This document shows positions 51,750 to 63,577 of a stretch of 64,000 bases of DNA, piece after piece. This DNA is from JAYPUG01 sp038117265. Its GTDB lineage: Bacteria; Pseudomonadota; Alphaproteobacteria; UBA6615. A program made the translations under genes and the position numbers. The notes under the pieces were generated by a model. The model searched no databases, was not told the origin of the DNA, and saw only the letters and a list, made by a program, of their open reading frames with translations. The stretch spans positions 4,605 to 68,604 of the forward strand of contig JAYOFO010000007.1 in the NCBI GenBank assembly GCA_038117265.1, read 5' to 3'. The stretch's first letter is position 1; each line of letters opens with the position of its first letter.

Positions 51750-52587
51750 GCTCGGTATCCTCGCCGGCGGCGGCCCGCTGCCCGGATACCTGATCGAGGC
51801 CTGCCGCGTGTCCGACCGACCGGTCTTCGTCGTCGCGTTCGAGGGGCAGGCGGATGCCGACGTCATCGGCGATGCCCCCCACGCGTGGGTCCGGCTCGGG
51901 GCCGCCGAGGAGGCGCTGGGGCGCCTGCGCGCGGAACGGGTCGAGGAGATCGTCATGGCGGGGCCGGTGCGCCGCCCGACGCTTGCCGAACTGCGGCCCG
52001 ACCGCCGCGCCGCCCGGTTTCTCGCGCGCGGGCTCCTGAACAAGGGAGACAACGGCCTGCTCGGCGCGATCGTGCGGACGCTCGAGGAGGAAGAGGGATT
52101 TCGCGTCGTGGGGGCAGACTCCGTTCTCGCCGACCTCAAGGCGCCCGAGGGGCCGTTCGGGAAACACGTACCCGACCGGGACGCGCGCGAGGACATCGCG
52201 CTGGGCGTGCGCGTACTGCGCGAGACCGGCCGGCTCGACATCGGCCAGGCGGTCGTCGTCCAGCAGGGGATCGTGCTCGGGATCGAGGCGGCCGAGGGGA
52301 CGCGGCGGCTGATCGAGCGCTGCGCGGAGCTGCGCCGCGAGGGCCGGGGCGGGGTGCTCGTGAAGCTCGCCAAGCCGGGCCAGGAGACGCGCGCCGACCT
52401 GCCGGCGATTGGACCCGAGACCGTCGCGGCGGCAACCGCGTCGGGGCTCGCGGGCATCGCCGTGGGTGCGGGGGCGACCCTGGTGTTCGACCGGCACGCG
52501 GTCACCGAAACGGCCGACGCGGCAGGGCTCTTCGTCGTCGGGATACGTCCGGGCGCCTTCGTTGCGGACTACGACACGGGGTCATGA
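51739..52587 (+). CDS. lpxI: UDP-2,3-diacylglucosamine pyrophosphatase LpxI
   Basis: Hydrolyses UDP-diacylglucosamine to lipid X. LpxI replaces the unrelated LpxH of E. coli in alphaproteobacteria. 282 residues. N-terminal GILAGGGPLPGYLIEAC, the VMAGPVRRP segment, GDNGLLGAIVRTLEEEGF-like region, and the C-terminal core VKLAKPGQETRADLPAIGPETV with GLAGIAVGAG. ATG 51739 overlaps the end of lpxA; the stop overlaps the lpxB ATG. Confidence 0.95.
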   Translation: MAPKLGILAGGGPLPGYLIEACRVSDRPVFVVAFEGQADADVIGDAPHAWVRLGAAEEALGRLRAERVEEIVMAGPVRRPTLAELRPDRRAARFLARGLLNKGDNGLLGAIVRTLEEEEGFRVVGADSVLADLKAPEGPFGKHVPDRDAREDIALGVRVLRETGRLDIGQAVVVQQGIVLGIEAAEGTRRLIERCAELRREGRGGVLVKLAKPGQETRADLPAIGPETVAAATASGLAGIAVGAGATLVFDRHAVTETADAAGLFVVGIRPGAFVADYDTGS

Positions 52588-53774
52588 GCGCCGAGGCCGC
52601 GCCTTCCGCGGAAGCCCCGCTGCACGTCTACATCATCGCGGGCGAACCGTCGGGCGACGTCATCGGCGGCCGGCTGATCGCCGCGCTGCGCGAGTCCTGT
52701 GACGGGCAACTCCGCGTCTCGGGTGTCGGCGGCCCGGAGATGGAGCGCGCGGGCCTGTCGAGCCTGTTTCCCTACGGCGAGCTGTCGATCATGGGGATCT
52801 TCGAGGTCCTGCCGAGCATTCCGCGCCTGCTGCGCCGCATGCGCGCGGTCGCCGCGGACATTGAGCGCGCCGCGCCCGATGTCGTCGTGACGATCGACTC
52901 GCCGGGCTTCGTCTTCGGCGTGATCCGCCGCCTGCGGACCCGCGATTGCCCGCGCGTGCACTATGTCGCGCCGACCATCTGGGCCTGGCGGGCGGGGCGC
53001 GTGCGCAAGTTCCGCCGCCATTTCGATCATCTGCTCGCGCTGTTTCCGTTCGAGCCGACCCTGTTCGAGGCCGCCGGCATGCCGTGCACCTTCGTCGGCC
53101 ATCCGGTCGCCGAGGGTGCGGTCGATGCCGCCGACGGTGCGGCCTTCCGCGCCCGGCACGGGATTGCCCCCGATGCCACGGTGCTCTGTCTCCTGCCGGG
53201 CAGCCGGCGGGGCGAGATCGCGCGCATCGGCCCGGTGGCGCGGGCCGCCATGGCCGACATTCTCGCGGCGCATCCCGGGCTGACCGTGGTCGTGCCAGCC
53301 GCGCCGAACGTTCGCCGCGACGTCGAGGCGCTCGTCGCCGGTCTGGGGAGGAACGTCGTCCTGGTCGATGGGGCCGGCGAGCGCTACGACGCGTTTGCCG
53401 CGTCCGACCTGGCGCTCGCGACCTCGGGCACGGTCACCCTGGAACTGGCGCGGGCCGGCGTGCCGACCGTGGTGATGTACCGGATCGGCTGGCTGACGGG
53501 CAAAATTGCGCGGCGGATGATTCGCGTGCGCCACGCCTCGATCGTGAACATCGTCGCCGACCGCGAAATCCTGCCCGAGTTCCTGCAGTCGCGCTGCCGC
53601 GTCGAACCGATCGCGCAAGCGGTCATCGGCCTGCTCGGCGATCCCGAGCGCCGGAAGGCGATCGGCGCCGAGGCGGGACGCGTCGCGCGCGAGATGGGCG
53701 ACGAGGACGAACGCCCCAGCGCGCGTGCCGCGCGCGTCGTGCGTGCGATTGCCGCGGGCCCGACGAGCCGGTAA
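52584..53774 (+). CDS. lpxB: Lipid-A-disaccharide synthase
   Basis: GT-B-type glycosyltransferase (CAZy family 19) that condenses UDP-diacylglucosamine with lipid X. 396 residues. N-terminal IIAGEPSGDVIGGRLI, GVGGPEMERAG, IDSPGFVFGVIRRLR and HYVAPTIWAWRAGR; the nucleotide-binding half has LLPGSRRGEI and ATSGTVTLELARAGVPTVVMYR. The last gene of the lipid A run; ATG overlaps lpxI by 4 bp. Confidence 0.97.
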   Translation: MSAEAAPSAEAPLHVYIIAGEPSGDVIGGRLIAALRESCDGQLRVSGVGGPEMERAGLSSLFPYGELSIMGIFEVLPSIPRLLRRMRAVAADIERAAPDVVVTIDSPGFVFGVIRRLRTRDCPRVHYVAPTIWAWRAGRVRKFRRHFDHLLALFPFEPTLFEAAGMPCTFVGHPVAEGAVDAADGAAFRARHGIAPDATVLCLLPGSRRGEIARIGPVARAAMADILAAHPGLTVVVPAAPNVRRDVEALVAGLGRNVVLVDGAGERYDAFAASDLALATSGTVTLELARAGVPTVVMYRIGWLTGKIARRMIRVRHASIVNIVADREILPEFLQSRCRVEPIAQAVIGLLGDPERRKAIGAEAGRVAREMGDEDERPSARAARVVRAIAAGPTSR

Positions 53775-53813
53775 AACCGGGTCAGGACGGGTTTTGGTGG
53801 AGGAGGGTGCATC

Positions 53814-54223
<410 letters not shown>

Positions 54224-54227
<4 letters not shown>

Positions 54228-54718
54228 GCGAGACCAAGCGCACCGCGTCCGAGATGGTGATCGATCCGGCAACCCTGCCGGAGGAATCCGCCAGCCCCTA
54301 TCCGGCACCCTATGACGAGCTGGTGCGCGGACGCCACCGCCGGCGGCTGTCGCCCGCCCTGGGGCTGCAGGCCTATGGCGTGAACATCGTGCGGATCGAG
54401 CCGGGCCGCCAGTCCTCGGCGCGCCACTGGCATTCGCGGCAGGACGAGTTCGTCTACGTCCTCGAGGGCGATGTGGTGCTTGTGACGGACGAGGGCGAAA
54501 CGCCGCTCAGGGCCGGCATGGCGGCCGGGTTCCCGGCGGGCAGTCCCAACGGCCACACGATCGCGAACCGGTCGGACCGCGATGCGTTCGTCCTCGAAGT
54601 GGGCGACCGCCCGCGCGAGGAGGACGTCACCTATCCCGACATCGACATGTCGAACCAGGTGCGCGACCGCAAGCCGAACTTCCTGCGCAAGGACGGAACG
54701 GCCTTCAGCAAGGCCTGA
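54224..54718 (+). CDS. Cupin-domain protein (sugar/aldehyde-type, function unknown)
   Basis: A 164-residue single cupin with the full motif: His68, His70 and Glu75 in HWHSRQDEFVYVLEG and His111 in PNGHTIANRS, so metal binding is likely. The N-terminal 35 residues are polar; the C-terminal REEDVTYPDID-M segment is typical of a widespread proteobacterial cupin family with no assigned reaction. It overlaps gloA, suggesting a linked role in carbonyl detoxification (inference). Confidence 0.82.
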
Positions 54719-54727
54719 GCGCGCGGG

Positions 54728-54916
54728 TCAGGCCAGCGACAGGATCGCGACCAGCAGCACCAGGCAGACGAGCGCGGCGACCCAGCGGGTGCGGAACGCC
54801 GTTGGCGGCGTGTCCGTGAGATTCCGGCCCGTTATCGGGGCCCAGCCATCCTCGACCGAGAGCGGCCCCGACTGCCGGCGGGCGTTGGGCGCGCGCGCCT
54901 GCCTGCGCAGGGCCAC
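54728..54916 (-). CDS. Small putative membrane protein downstream of gltA
   Basis: A 62-residue open frame starting at GTG 54916, 5 bp after the gltA stop on the same strand. An Arg/Pro-rich polar N-terminal half is followed by a single C-terminal helix (about 45-61, WVAALVCLVLLVAILSLA), a tail-anchor layout. No clear Shine-Dalgarno. No family recognised. Could be a real small protein or chance. Confidence 0.4.
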   Translation of the reverse strand: MALRRQARAPNARRQSGPLSVEDGWAPITGRNLTDTPPTAFRTRWVAALVCLVLLVAILSLA

Positions 54917-54921
54917 GCCGG

Positions 54922-56223
<1,302 letters not shown>

Positions 56224-56304
56224 GGAAATATACTCCCCCGAGAATACGCGCGGATGCATGCGGCCAACGGCATGCCCGGCGAGCCAGTGCTTATGTTGCG
56301 CTGC

Positions 56305-56333
56305 ACTCTAATCACCGAGCAGACATTCGGCAA
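56305..56333 (-). promoter_or_regulatory. Predicted promoter of gltA
   Basis: Reading the minus strand, -35 TTGCCG (complement of 56328-56333) and -10 TAGAGT (complement of 56305-56310) are separated by 17 bp. This gives a leader of about 75 nt. The boxes lie in the 143-bp gltX-gltA gap. Confidence 0.5.
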
Positions 56334-56366
56334 TCGCATACAGCGGACCCGGAACGGGTCGAAAAA

Positions 56367-57773
56367 TCAGGCGGTCGCGTGCGCGAGGCGGGCCAGCGTT
56401 TCCACCTGCCCGAGCACCGCCATGACCTCGAAAATCCCCGGCGAGACGTTGCTGCCGGTGAGTGCGGCCCGCAGCGGCTGCGCGACCTGGCCGAGCTTCA
56501 GGTCGTGGGTTTCCGCGAATTCGCGCACCAACCGGTCGAGTTCGGCCTCGTCCCATAATTTAAGGTTTTCCAGCGCATCGGCAAGCGCGGAGAGCCGGGC
56601 GCGTGCCTCGGGATCGGCCAGGGCGGCCTGCGCCTTCTCGTTCATCTCCAGCGGCGCATCGTACAGGTATAATGAAGATATTTCAGATAGTTCGACCAAT
56701 GTATTGGCGCGTTGCGCGAGGCCCGGGACGCCGGCCACGAGCCGCGCTTCCGCGTCCGGAGAAAGACTTTTGCCCGTGGCCCCGCCGGCGCGCGCCATCA
56801 CGTCGGCCGTCAGCGCGGCAGGGTCGCCGTTCTTCAGGTAGTGCGCATTCAGGTTGAGCAGCCGGTCCATGTCGAACCGGGCGGGCGAGCGGCCGACGGA
56901 ATCGAGGTCGAACCATTCGATCGCCTGTTCGGTCGCGATGATCTCGTCGTCGCCGTGCGACCAGCCGAGCCGAAGCAGGTAGTTGCGCATCGCGGCGGGC
57001 AGAATTCCCATCTCCGCATAGGCCTCGACCCCCAGCGCCCCGTGGCGTTTCGACAGTTTCGTCCCATCGGCCCCGTGAATCAGCGGGATATGGGCGAATT
57101 TCGGGGTTTCCCAGCTGCACGCCGCGAACAAATGGTGCTGCCGGAACGCGTTGTTCAGGTGATCGTCGCCGCGGATCGTATGGGTCACGCCCATGTCGTG
57201 ATCGTCGACGACGACGGCCAGCATGTAGGTCGGCGTGCCGTCCGAGCGCAGGATGATGAAATCGTCGAGCGTGTCGTTGGTCCGCGTGACCTCGCCCTGG
57301 ACCATATCGGCGATCGTCGTATCGCCCGTCAGCGGCATCTTGATGCGGATCGCCGGATCGATGCCCGCCGGCGCGTCGGCCGGGTCACGGTCGCGCCAGC
57401 GGCCGTCATAGATTCGCGTCGAACCGCCCGATGTCCGGGCGTTTTCGCGCATCTCGGCCAGTTCTTCGGGCGCGCAATAGCACCGGTAGGCCTTGCCCTC
57501 GGCGAGCAGCTGCTCGGCGACCGCGCGGTGGCGGTCGGCGTTGCGCGACTGGAAGACCGGCTCGCGGTCCCAGTCGAGGCCGAGCCACTCGAGCCCGTGG
57601 AAGATCGCCGCGATCGCCTCGTCGGTCGACCGTTTCAGGTCGGTGTCTTCGATGCGCAGGGTGAATTCGCCGCCATGGTGGCGCGCGTATAGCCAGTTGA
57701 ACAGCGCGGTGCGCGCCCCGCCGATGTGCAGGAAACCAGTGGGCGAGGGGGCGAAACGGGTAACGACAGTCAT
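56367..57773 (-). CDS. gltX: Glutamyl-tRNA synthetase
   Basis: Class I synthetase charging tRNA-Glu (and possibly tRNA-Gln in organisms with GatCAB). 468 residues. HIGH-type motif in [19 protein letters not shown], and KMSKS-type KLSKRHGA. C-terminal anticodon-binding domain has [16 protein letters not shown] and [29 protein letters not shown] 57773 gives the family N-terminus, so the longer open frame upstream is rejected. Confidence 0.98.
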   Translation of the reverse strand: MTVVTRFAPSPTGFLHIGGARTALFNWLYARHHGGEFTLRIEDTDLKRSTDEAIAAIFHGLEWLGLDWDREPVFQSRNADRHRAVAEQLLAEGKAYRCYCAPEELAEMRENARTSGGSTRIYDGRWRDRDPADAPAGIDPAIRIKMPLTGDTTIADMVQGEVTRTNDTLDDFIILRSDGTPTYMLAVVVDDHDMGVTHTIRGDDHLNNAFRQHHLFAACSWETPKFAHIPLIHGADGTKLSKRHGALGVEAYAEMGILPAAMRNYLLRLGWSHGDDEIIATEQAIEWFDLDSVGRSPARFDMDRLLNLNAHYLKNGDPAALTADVMARAGGATGKSLSPDAEARLVAGVPGLAQRANTLVELSEISSLYLYDAPLEMNEKAQAALADPEARARLSALADALENLKLWDEAELDRLVREFAETHDLKLGQVAQPLRAALTGSNVSPGIFEVMAVLGQVETLARLAHATA

Positions 57774-57825
57774 CAATACCTTCTGTGGCTTGCGGGGCTC
57801 CGTATGAACGGGCCCGTCTCGGGCG

Positions 57826-58257
57826 TCAAGCCGCGCCGTCGATGCGGGCGCGCAGGCGGGCCAGCGCGTCGCCGTCGCCCGCCACGCACGGGCCGGCCGC
57901 GACGGTGACACGCTCGCGCCGGGCGTCCACCTTCTCGACGCGCAGGCGCAGGACCTGGCTGTCGTCGCGCCAGACCACGCCGGTCAGCGCGTCGAGCACG
58001 GCCTTGGCGACATTGTCGGCATCGATGCGCTTGCGCCGCACCGGGTCGGACCACGGGGCCTCGATCCAGATGACGGCCTCGAAGGGCGCGAACGAGGCGC
58101 CCAGCGCGCGGTATTCCTTGCGGATCAGGGGCCGGATTTCGGCCTTTGTCGGGCCGGTCCGGGTCGCGACACCGTCGATCTAGAACACCAGCCGGTCGCC
58201 GAGCCGCGCGATCCGGGCCTTTCCGCGCCCGATCCAAGAATGATCGCCTGTTGCCAT
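57826..58257 (-). pseudogene. RusA-like Holliday junction resolvase, interrupted by in-frame amber
   Basis: From ATG 58257, which has GGGAGGTG just upstream, the frame reads 25 codons (MATGDHSWIGRGKARIARLG...), meets TAG at 58180-58182, and continues in the same frame for 118 codons to 57826. The downstream part has the RusA pattern: acidic residues in RIDADNVAKAVLDAL and VWRDDSQVL, corresponding to the DxDN and DDSQ catalytic aspartates of RusA endonucleases. No usable restart after the amber keeps the whole fold. Intact apart from the single TAG, so a recent nonsense mutation or a base error. TAG is a normal stop elsewhere in the window. Confidence 0.7.
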
Positions 58258-58444
58258 GCCGCACCTCCCCATGACGCTCTTGCGACGCGACGCCGCTTGA
58301 CGGGACCGGCCCTGCGGCCGACGCTTTGCAACCGAACGCCATAGTTTCGTACACGACAGCATCGCCGGCGGCCAAGCCCGCCGCCACGCTGGCCGCGCGT
58401 CTTGCGGGCCCGTTCGCCGCCGAGCGCACCCCCTGTCGTGCGGC

Positions 58445-59215
58445 TCAGTACTGGCGGATGAGCCCGACCAGCTCGCCCTGGACCGTCACCTGGTCGGGCC
58501 CGAAGATGCGGGTCTCGTAGGCGGGGTTGGCGGCCTCCAGCGCGACGGAGTTGTTGCGCCGGCGCAGCCGCTTCAGGGTGACCTCCTGGCCCTCGACCAG
58601 CGCCACCACGATCGCGCCGTTGTCGGCCGTGTCGCCGCGCCGGATGATGACCGTGTCGCCGTCGAGGATGCCGGCATCGACCATCGAATCGCCCTCGACC
58701 TCGAGGCAGAAATGCTCGCCGCGCCCGATCATGGAGGGCGGCACGCCGACATGGCGGGTCGGGTCGCGCAGCGCCTCGATCGGCGTGCCCGCCGCGATCT
58801 TGCCCAGCAGCGGCAGCTCGATCTCGCTGCCGGCACCCGCGCCGGACCCGGTGTCGGGGCCGGTGATCTCGGACGGGGCCTTGATCGGCGGGGCATTCGG
58901 ATTGCGGCCGCCCTGAATCACCTGCGGTGCGAAACGTTCCGGTGCGGCGACGTTTCCATTGCCGCCGGCCGCTGCGCCGCCGATTCCCGCGACTCCGGTC
59001 TCGTCGGGCAGGCGCAGCACCTCGAGCGCGCGCGCCCGGTGGGCGAGGCGGCGGATGAAGCCGCGTTCTTCCAGCCCGGTGATCAGGCGGTGGATGCCGG
59101 ACTTGGATTTCAGGCCCAGCGCGTCCTTCATCTCGTCAAACGAGGGCGAGACGCCCGTCGCGTTCAGGCGCTCGTTGATGAAGGTGAGAAGCTGGTGCTG
59201 CTTACGCGTCAACAT
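58445..59215 (-). CDS. lexA: LexA repressor
   Basis: SOS-response repressor that self-cleaves with RecA. 256 residues. N-terminal winged helix ([39 protein letters not shown]), a Gly/Pro-rich linker of about 60 residues (72-132) that is longer than in E. coli LexA, and an S24 peptidase domain. Cleavage site Ala142-Gly143 ([10 protein letters not shown]), catalytic Ser177 (EGDSMVDAG) and Lys215 (VTLKRL) are at the expected spacing. Autoregulated through the SOS box upstream. Confidence 0.97.
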   Translation of the reverse strand: MLTRKQHQLLTFINERLNATGVSPSFDEMKDALGLKSKSGIHRLITGLEERGFIRRLAHRARALEVLRLPDETGVAGIGGAAAGGNGNVAAPERFAPQVIQGGRNPNAPPIKAPSEITGPDTGSGAGAGSEIELPLLGKIAAGTPIEALRDPTRHVGVPPSMIGRGEHFCLEVEGDSMVDAGILDGDTVIIRRGDTADNGAIVVALVEGQEVTLKRLRRRNNSVALEAANPAYETRIFGPDQVTVQGELVGLIRQY

Positions 59216-59311
59216 GTGTCAGGGCCCCCATAACCCGTTCCGCTTCGGTACCGTCCGTTCTACGTGCGGTTGTACAGCTACATTTAGAACAAAACGCTAA
59301 CATCGACACAT

Positions 59312-59340
59312 GTTCTAGGGATGTTCTTTTGCGTCGTCAA
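59312..59340 (-). promoter_or_regulatory. lexA promoter with SOS box (GTTC-N7-GTTC)
   Basis: GTTC at 59312-59315 and GTTC at 59323-59326 are separated by exactly 7 nt, the alphaproteobacterial LexA operator. On the lexA strand the operator overlaps the -10 TAGAAC (complement of 59312-59317), with -35 TTGACG (complement of 59335-59340) 17 bp upstream. Operator over the -10 predicts direct LexA autorepression. Confidence 0.88.
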
Positions 59341-59382
59341 GCGGATGTGCCGTTTCGACACAAGTCGGTGGTCGGCGGCACG

Positions 59383-60612
59383 TCAGATTCGCGCCGGACC
59401 GCCGCCGAACCGCACGAACGCGACCGTCTCGCCCGCCTTCGCCGCCGGCGCGTGGGGCTCGCGGACGACCAGGCAGTCCGACGCCGCCAGCCGCGAGAAC
59501 ATCGAGCTGTCCTGCACGGGGAAGGGGGTGGCGACCAGCCGGCCGCCGCCATCGCGGCTCAGGGTGGCGCGCAGATAATCCTCGCGCCGGTCGTTTTCCT
59601 CGAGGTCGACGCCGAGGATGGCGGTCTCGCGCACCGGCTCGGTCGCGCCGGTGCCCAGCATCCGCGCCAGGGCGGGGGCAAGGAACAGCACGCCGCAGAC
59701 CATGGAGGAGACCGGGTTGCCCGGAAATCCCAGCATCGGCGTGGCGCCGAGGCGGCCGAACATCAGCGGCTTTCCGGGGCGCATGGCGATCTGCCAGAAG
59801 TCGAGCGCGAGGCCGATGTCGCCCAGCGCGTCCTGCACCAGGTCATGCTCGCCGACCGATGCGCCGCCGGTCGTCACCAGCATGTCGGCGCCGCGCGCGT
59901 TTTCGGCCAGCGCGCGGATCGAGGCGCGGTCGTCCGCAGCGATGCCCAGCGTCACCGGCTCGCCGCCCGCCGCCCGGATCAGCCCCTCCAGCGCGAAGGT
60001 GTTGGAGCTGACGATGCCCGTCGGCCCCAGTTTCTCGCCCGGCAGGTGGATCTCGTCGCCCGTCGCCAGCAGCGCCACGCGCGGCCGGCGGCGGACCTGC
60101 AGCCAGGGATGGTTCATGGCCGCGGCGAGCCCGATGTCCCGGGCCGACAGGATCGTGCCCGCACGCAGCAGCACGTCGCCCTCGGCGAAGTCGAGCCCGG
60201 CCTCGCGGACATAGTTGCCCGCCTCCGCGCTTTCGCGGACGGTGACCATGTCGCCGTTTCGGTCCGTGTCTTCCTGGATGACGATGGCGTCGGCGCCGGC
60301 GGGCAGCGCCGCGCCGGTGAAGATGCGCACCGCCTGGCCGGCCGCGACCGTGCCCGCGTGGAAGCCGCCGGCGGGGACCGCGCCGACGACCGCGAGGTCG
60401 ACGGGCACACGCTGCACGTCGGCGGCGCGCACGGCGTAGCCGTCCATGGCCGAGACCGCCAGCGGCGGCTGGGTCAGGCGGGCCGCCACGTCCTCGGCCA
60501 GCACCCGGCCGTGGGCCTCGGTCAGGGCGACCTGTTCGGACCCCATCGCCGGCAGGTCGGCGAGGATGCGCTGGCGCGCCTCGGCGACGGGCATCAGCGC
60601 GCGCGGGGCCAT
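59383..60612 (-). CDS. moeA: Molybdopterin molybdenumtransferase MoeA
   Basis: Inserts molybdate into adenylylated molybdopterin. 409 residues. Seen: SAMDGYAVRAAD, PAGADAIVIQEDT, the GDEI motif in LLATGDEIHLPGE with SSNTFAL, TTGGASVGEHDLV, MRPGKPLMFG and GFPGNPVSSM; a C-terminal domain IV starts near residue 330. The ATG at 60612 overlaps the moaC stop, so the two are co-translated. Confidence 0.97.
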   Translation of the reverse strand: MAPRALMPVAEARQRILADLPAMGSEQVALTEAHGRVLAEDVAARLTQPPLAVSAMDGYAVRAADVQRVPVDLAVVGAVPAGGFHAGTVAAGQAVRIFTGAALPAGADAIVIQEDTDRNGDMVTVRESAEAGNYVREAGLDFAEGDVLLRAGTILSARDIGLAAAMNHPWLQVRRRPRVALLATGDEIHLPGEKLGPTGIVSSNTFALEGLIRAAGGEPVTLGIAADDRASIRALAENARGADMLVTTGGASVGEHDLVQDALGDIGLALDFWQIAMRPGKPLMFGRLGATPMLGFPGNPVSSMVCGVLFLAPALARMLGTGATEPVRETAILGVDLEENDRREDYLRATLSRDGGGRLVATPFPVQDSSMFSRLAASDCLVVREPHAPAAKAGETVAFVRFGGGPARI

Positions 60613-61091
60613 CACTCCGCCTCGTAGGTGCCCGACTTGCCGCCCGCCTTGTGCAGCAGGCGCACGTCGGTGATCCGCGTGCCGCGGTCGACCGCCTTGA
60701 CCATGTCGTAGACGGTCAGCGCGGCCACGGTGGCGGCGGTCAGTGCCTCCATCTCGACCCCGGTCTTGCCGTCGACGCGCACGGTGGCGGCGATGTCGAC
60801 GGCGTTGCGGGCCGCATCGATGGACAGTTCCACGTCGGCCTTGTTGATCAGCAGCGGATGGCAGAGCGGGATCAGCTCGGAGGTCTTCTTCGCGCCCATG
60901 ATGCCGGCGAGCCGTGCGACCGACAGCACGTCGCCCTTCTTGACCGAGCCGTCGCGGATCAGGGCGATGGTCTCGGCCTGCATGATGACGCTGCATCCCG
61001 CCGTCGCGGTGCGGCGGGTGACCTCCTTGTCGGAGACGTCGACCATGCGGGCGTTGCCGTCGGCATCGATGTGGGTGAGCTTGTCCGACAT
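60612..61091 (-). CDS. moaC: Cyclic pyranopterin monophosphate synthase MoaC
   Basis: Converts the MoaA product to cyclic pyranopterin monophosphate, the first stable molybdenum-cofactor intermediate. 159 residues, standard length. AGIMGAKKTSELIPLCHPL, GVEMEALTAATVAALTVYDM and the VDRGTRITDVRLLHKAGGKSG-type ending are all present. Lies between trpC and moeA, a conserved alphaproteobacterial order. Confidence 0.98.
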   Translation of the reverse strand: MSDKLTHIDADGNARMVDVSDKEVTRRTATAGCSVIMQAETIALIRDGSVKKGDVLSVARLAGIMGAKKTSELIPLCHPLLINKADVELSIDAARNAVDIAATVRVDGKTGVEMEALTAATVAALTVYDMVKAVDRGTRITDVRLLHKAGGKSGTYEAE

Positions 61092-61101
61092 GGCGGCGTT
61101 C

Positions 61102-61917
61102 CTAGGCGCTCCTGGCCAGAGTCTCGCCGGGCGCCAGCAGGTCGCGGACGGCGCCGGCGATGTCGTCCTGGCGCATCAGGCTCTCGCCGATCAGGAAGCA
61201 GCGCGCGCCCACCTTCGACATGCGGATCAGATCGTCGGGGGTGAACAGCCCGCTCTCGCACACCAGCACCCGGTCTGACGGGACGCGCGGCGCGAGTTCC
61301 TCGGTCGTGGCCAGGTCCACATCGAGCGTCTTGAGGTTGCGGTTGTTGATTCCCACCAGGTCGCCGTCGACGTCGAGCGCCCGGTCGAGCTCGGCGGCAT
61401 CGTGCACCTCGACCAGCACGTCCATGCCCCATTCGTGGGCGGCGGCGGCAAGCTCGGCGGCCTGGGCGTCGTCCAGTGCGGCCATGATCAGCAGGATGCA
61501 GTCGGCGCCCAACGCGCGCGCCTCCGTCACCTGGTAGGGATCGATCATGAAGTCCTTGCGGATGACGGGCAGGGACACCGCGGCGCGGGCGGCGACCAGA
61601 TCGGCGTCGCAGCCCTGGAAGTAGGGCGCATCGGTCAGCACCGACATGCAGGTGGCGCCGCCTTGCTCGTAGGCGCGCGCGATCGCCGGCGGGTCGAAGT
61701 CGATGCGGATCAGGCCCTTGGACGGGCTCGCCTTCTTGACCTCGGCGATCAGCCCGAAGCGGCCGGCCGCCGCGCGTTCGGCCAGGCGCGCCGCGAAGCC
61801 GCGGGTCGGCCCGGCGTCCTTCGCGCGCGCCTCCAGCGCGGCCAGCGGCGTCGCCGCCTTGCACGCCGCGACATGGTCGCGCTTGTCGTCGCAGATCTTG
61901 CGCAGGACGTCGCTCAT
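61102..61917 (-). CDS. trpC: Indole-3-glycerol phosphate synthase
   Basis: Ring-closing step of tryptophan synthesis on a TIM barrel. 271 residues, monofunctional (not fused to TrpF). [57 protein letters not shown] and [11 protein letters not shown] are the active-site loops. Its start overlaps the end of trpD by 4 bp. Confidence 0.98.
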   Translation of the reverse strand: MSDVLRKICDDKRDHVAACKAATPLAALEARAKDAGPTRGFAARLAERAAAGRFGLIAEVKKASPSKGLIRIDFDPPAIARAYEQGGATCMSVLTDAPYFQGCDADLVAARAAVSLPVIRKDFMIDPYQVTEARALGADCILLIMAALDDAQAAELAAAAHEWGMDVLVEVHDAAELDRALDVDGDLVGINNRNLKTLDVDLATTEELAPRVPSDRVLVCESGLFTPDDLIRMSKVGARCFLIGESLMRQDDIAGAVRDLLAPGETLARSA

Positions 61918-62951
61918 GGTCGGCCGCCCCGGTTGGTGATCTCGACGAGGCGGGCGAGGCAGGCCTTGGCGGCGCCGGAATCGATCGCCTCGGCGGCGAT
62001 TGCCGCGCCGGCCTTCAGTTCGTCGGCCTTGCCCGCGATCATCAGCGAGCCGGCGGCGGTCAGCAGCACGGCGTTGCGGAAGGCGTTGTCGGCGCCGTCC
62101 AGCAGGTCGCGGATCGCCGCAGCGTTGTATTCGGAATCGCCGCCCTTGATCTCGTCCAGCGTGCCCCGCGGCAGGCCGGCATCCTCGGGCGTCACCTCAT
62201 AGGTGGTCACGGCGCCGTCCTTGAGTTCCGAGACCCGCGACGGACCGCTCGTCGTCAGCTCGTCGGAGCCGTCCGACCCGTGCACCACCCAGGCGCGTTC
62301 GAGCCCCAGATTGCCCAGCACGCGGGCCATCGGCTCGGTCCATTGCGGGGCGAAGACGCCGGTCATCTGGCGCTTCACCAGCGCCGGGTTCGACAGCGGG
62401 CCCAGGATGTTGAAGATGGTGCGGGTGCCCAGCTCGACCCGCGGGCCGGCGACGTTGCGCATGGCCGAGTGGTGGCGCGGCGCCATCAGGAAGCCGAGAT
62501 GGTTCTCCCACAGGGATTCGCGGACCAGCGCGAAGTCGGCCTCGATGTCGATGCCCAGCGCGGTCAGCACGTCGGCCGCACCGGTCTTGGACGACAGCGC
62601 CCGGTTGCCGTGCTTGGCGACGGGGACGCCGCAGCCCGCCACGACGATCGCCGAGGCGGTCGAGATGTTCAGCGTGCCCATGCCGTCGCCGCCGGTCCCC
62701 ACGATGTCGATCGCGCCCTCGGGCGCATCGATGCCGTTGACCTTGGCGCGCATGGTGCGCGCCGCGCCGGTGATCTCGTCGACCGTCTCTCCGCGCAAGC
62801 GCAGCGCCATCAGGAACGCGCCGATCTGGGCCGGGGTCGCGTTGCCCGACATGATGATGTCGAAGGCCGTCTCGGCCTCGTCGACGCCGAGCGTGGTTCC
62901 GTCCGCGACCTTGGCGAGCAGCGGCTTGAGGTCGTTCATGTCGCCGGTCAT
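61914..62951 (-). CDS. trpD: Anthranilate phosphoribosyltransferase
   Basis: Adds phosphoribose from PRPP to anthranilate. 345 residues. PRPP loop [58 protein letters not shown] anthranilate tunnel and the metal-binding DE in [13 protein letters not shown] region ([11 protein letters not shown]). ATG 62951 overlaps the trpG stop; a second ATG lies four codons later (62939). Confidence 0.97.
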   Translation of the reverse strand: MTGDMNDLKPLLAKVADGTTLGVDEAETAFDIIMSGNATPAQIGAFLMALRLRGETVDEITGAARTMRAKVNGIDAPEGAIDIVGTGGDGMGTLNISTASAIVVAGCGVPVAKHGNRALSSKTGAADVLTALGIDIEADFALVRESLWENHLGFLMAPRHHSAMRNVAGPRVELGTRTIFNILGPLSNPALVKRQMTGVFAPQWTEPMARVLGNLGLERAWVVHGSDGSDELTTSGPSRVSELKDGAVTTYEVTPEDAGLPRGTLDEIKGGDSEYNAAAIRDLLDGADNAFRNAVLLTAAGSLMIAGKADELKAGAAIAAEAIDSGAAKACLARLVEITNRGGRP

Positions 62952-63577
62952 AGGGCCATCATCTCCCCGGCGCGGGTGTCCTCGCCGAACGCCTCGACGG
63001 GCTTGCCGGTGGCGAGCTCGATGAAGTTGGCCAGCAGGTCGTGCCCGGCTTCCGTGGCGATGCTCTCGGGATGGAACTGCACCCCGTGGATCGGCAGGTC
63101 GCGGTGCGACAGCCCCATGATCACGCCGTCGGCGGTCTCGGCCGTGATCTCGAAGCAGCCGGGCAGGTCCTCGCGCGCCACCATCAGCGAGTGATAGCGC
63201 GTCGCCTCCAGCGGGTTCGTGAGTCCGCGGAACAGGCCGGTGCCGTTGTGGCGGACCCGGTCGACCTTACCGTGCATCGGCTCGGGTGCCCGCACGATGC
63301 GGCCGCCGAAGGCCTGGCCGATGGTCTGATGGCCGAGGCAGACGCCGAGCACCGGCACGCCGGCCGCCGCGGCCCGCGCGACCAGTTCGAGGCAGATCCC
63401 GGCATGGTTGGGGTCCGACGGGCCGGGCGAGATGACGATGGCCTCGGGCGCGAGCGCCAGCGCGTCGTCGGCCGACAGCGTGTCGTTGCGCCGCACGTCG
63501 CACGTCACCCCCAGCTCGCCTAGAAAGTGGACGAGGTTGAACGTGAAGCTGTCGTAATTGTCGATTAACAGAAACAT
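62948..63577 (-). CDS. trpG: Anthranilate synthase component II (glutamine amidotransferase)
   Basis: Supplies ammonia from glutamine to TrpE. 209 residues. [38 protein letters not shown], the nucleophile Cys in [15 protein letters not shown] and the His-Glu pair in [18 protein letters not shown] make a complete class I amidotransferase triad. It could also serve as PabA. trpE is not adjacent in this window; the next gene is divergent. Confidence 0.97.
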   Translation of the reverse strand: MFLLIDNYDSFTFNLVHFLGELGVTCDVRRNDTLSADDALALAPEAIVISPGPSDPNHAGICLELVARAAAAGVPVLGVCLGHQTIGQAFGGRIVRAPEPMHGKVDRVRHNGTGLFRGLTNPLEATRYHSLMVAREDLPGCFEITAETADGVIMGLSHRDLPIHGVQFHPESIATEAGHDLLANFIELATGKPVEAFGEDTRAGEMMAL

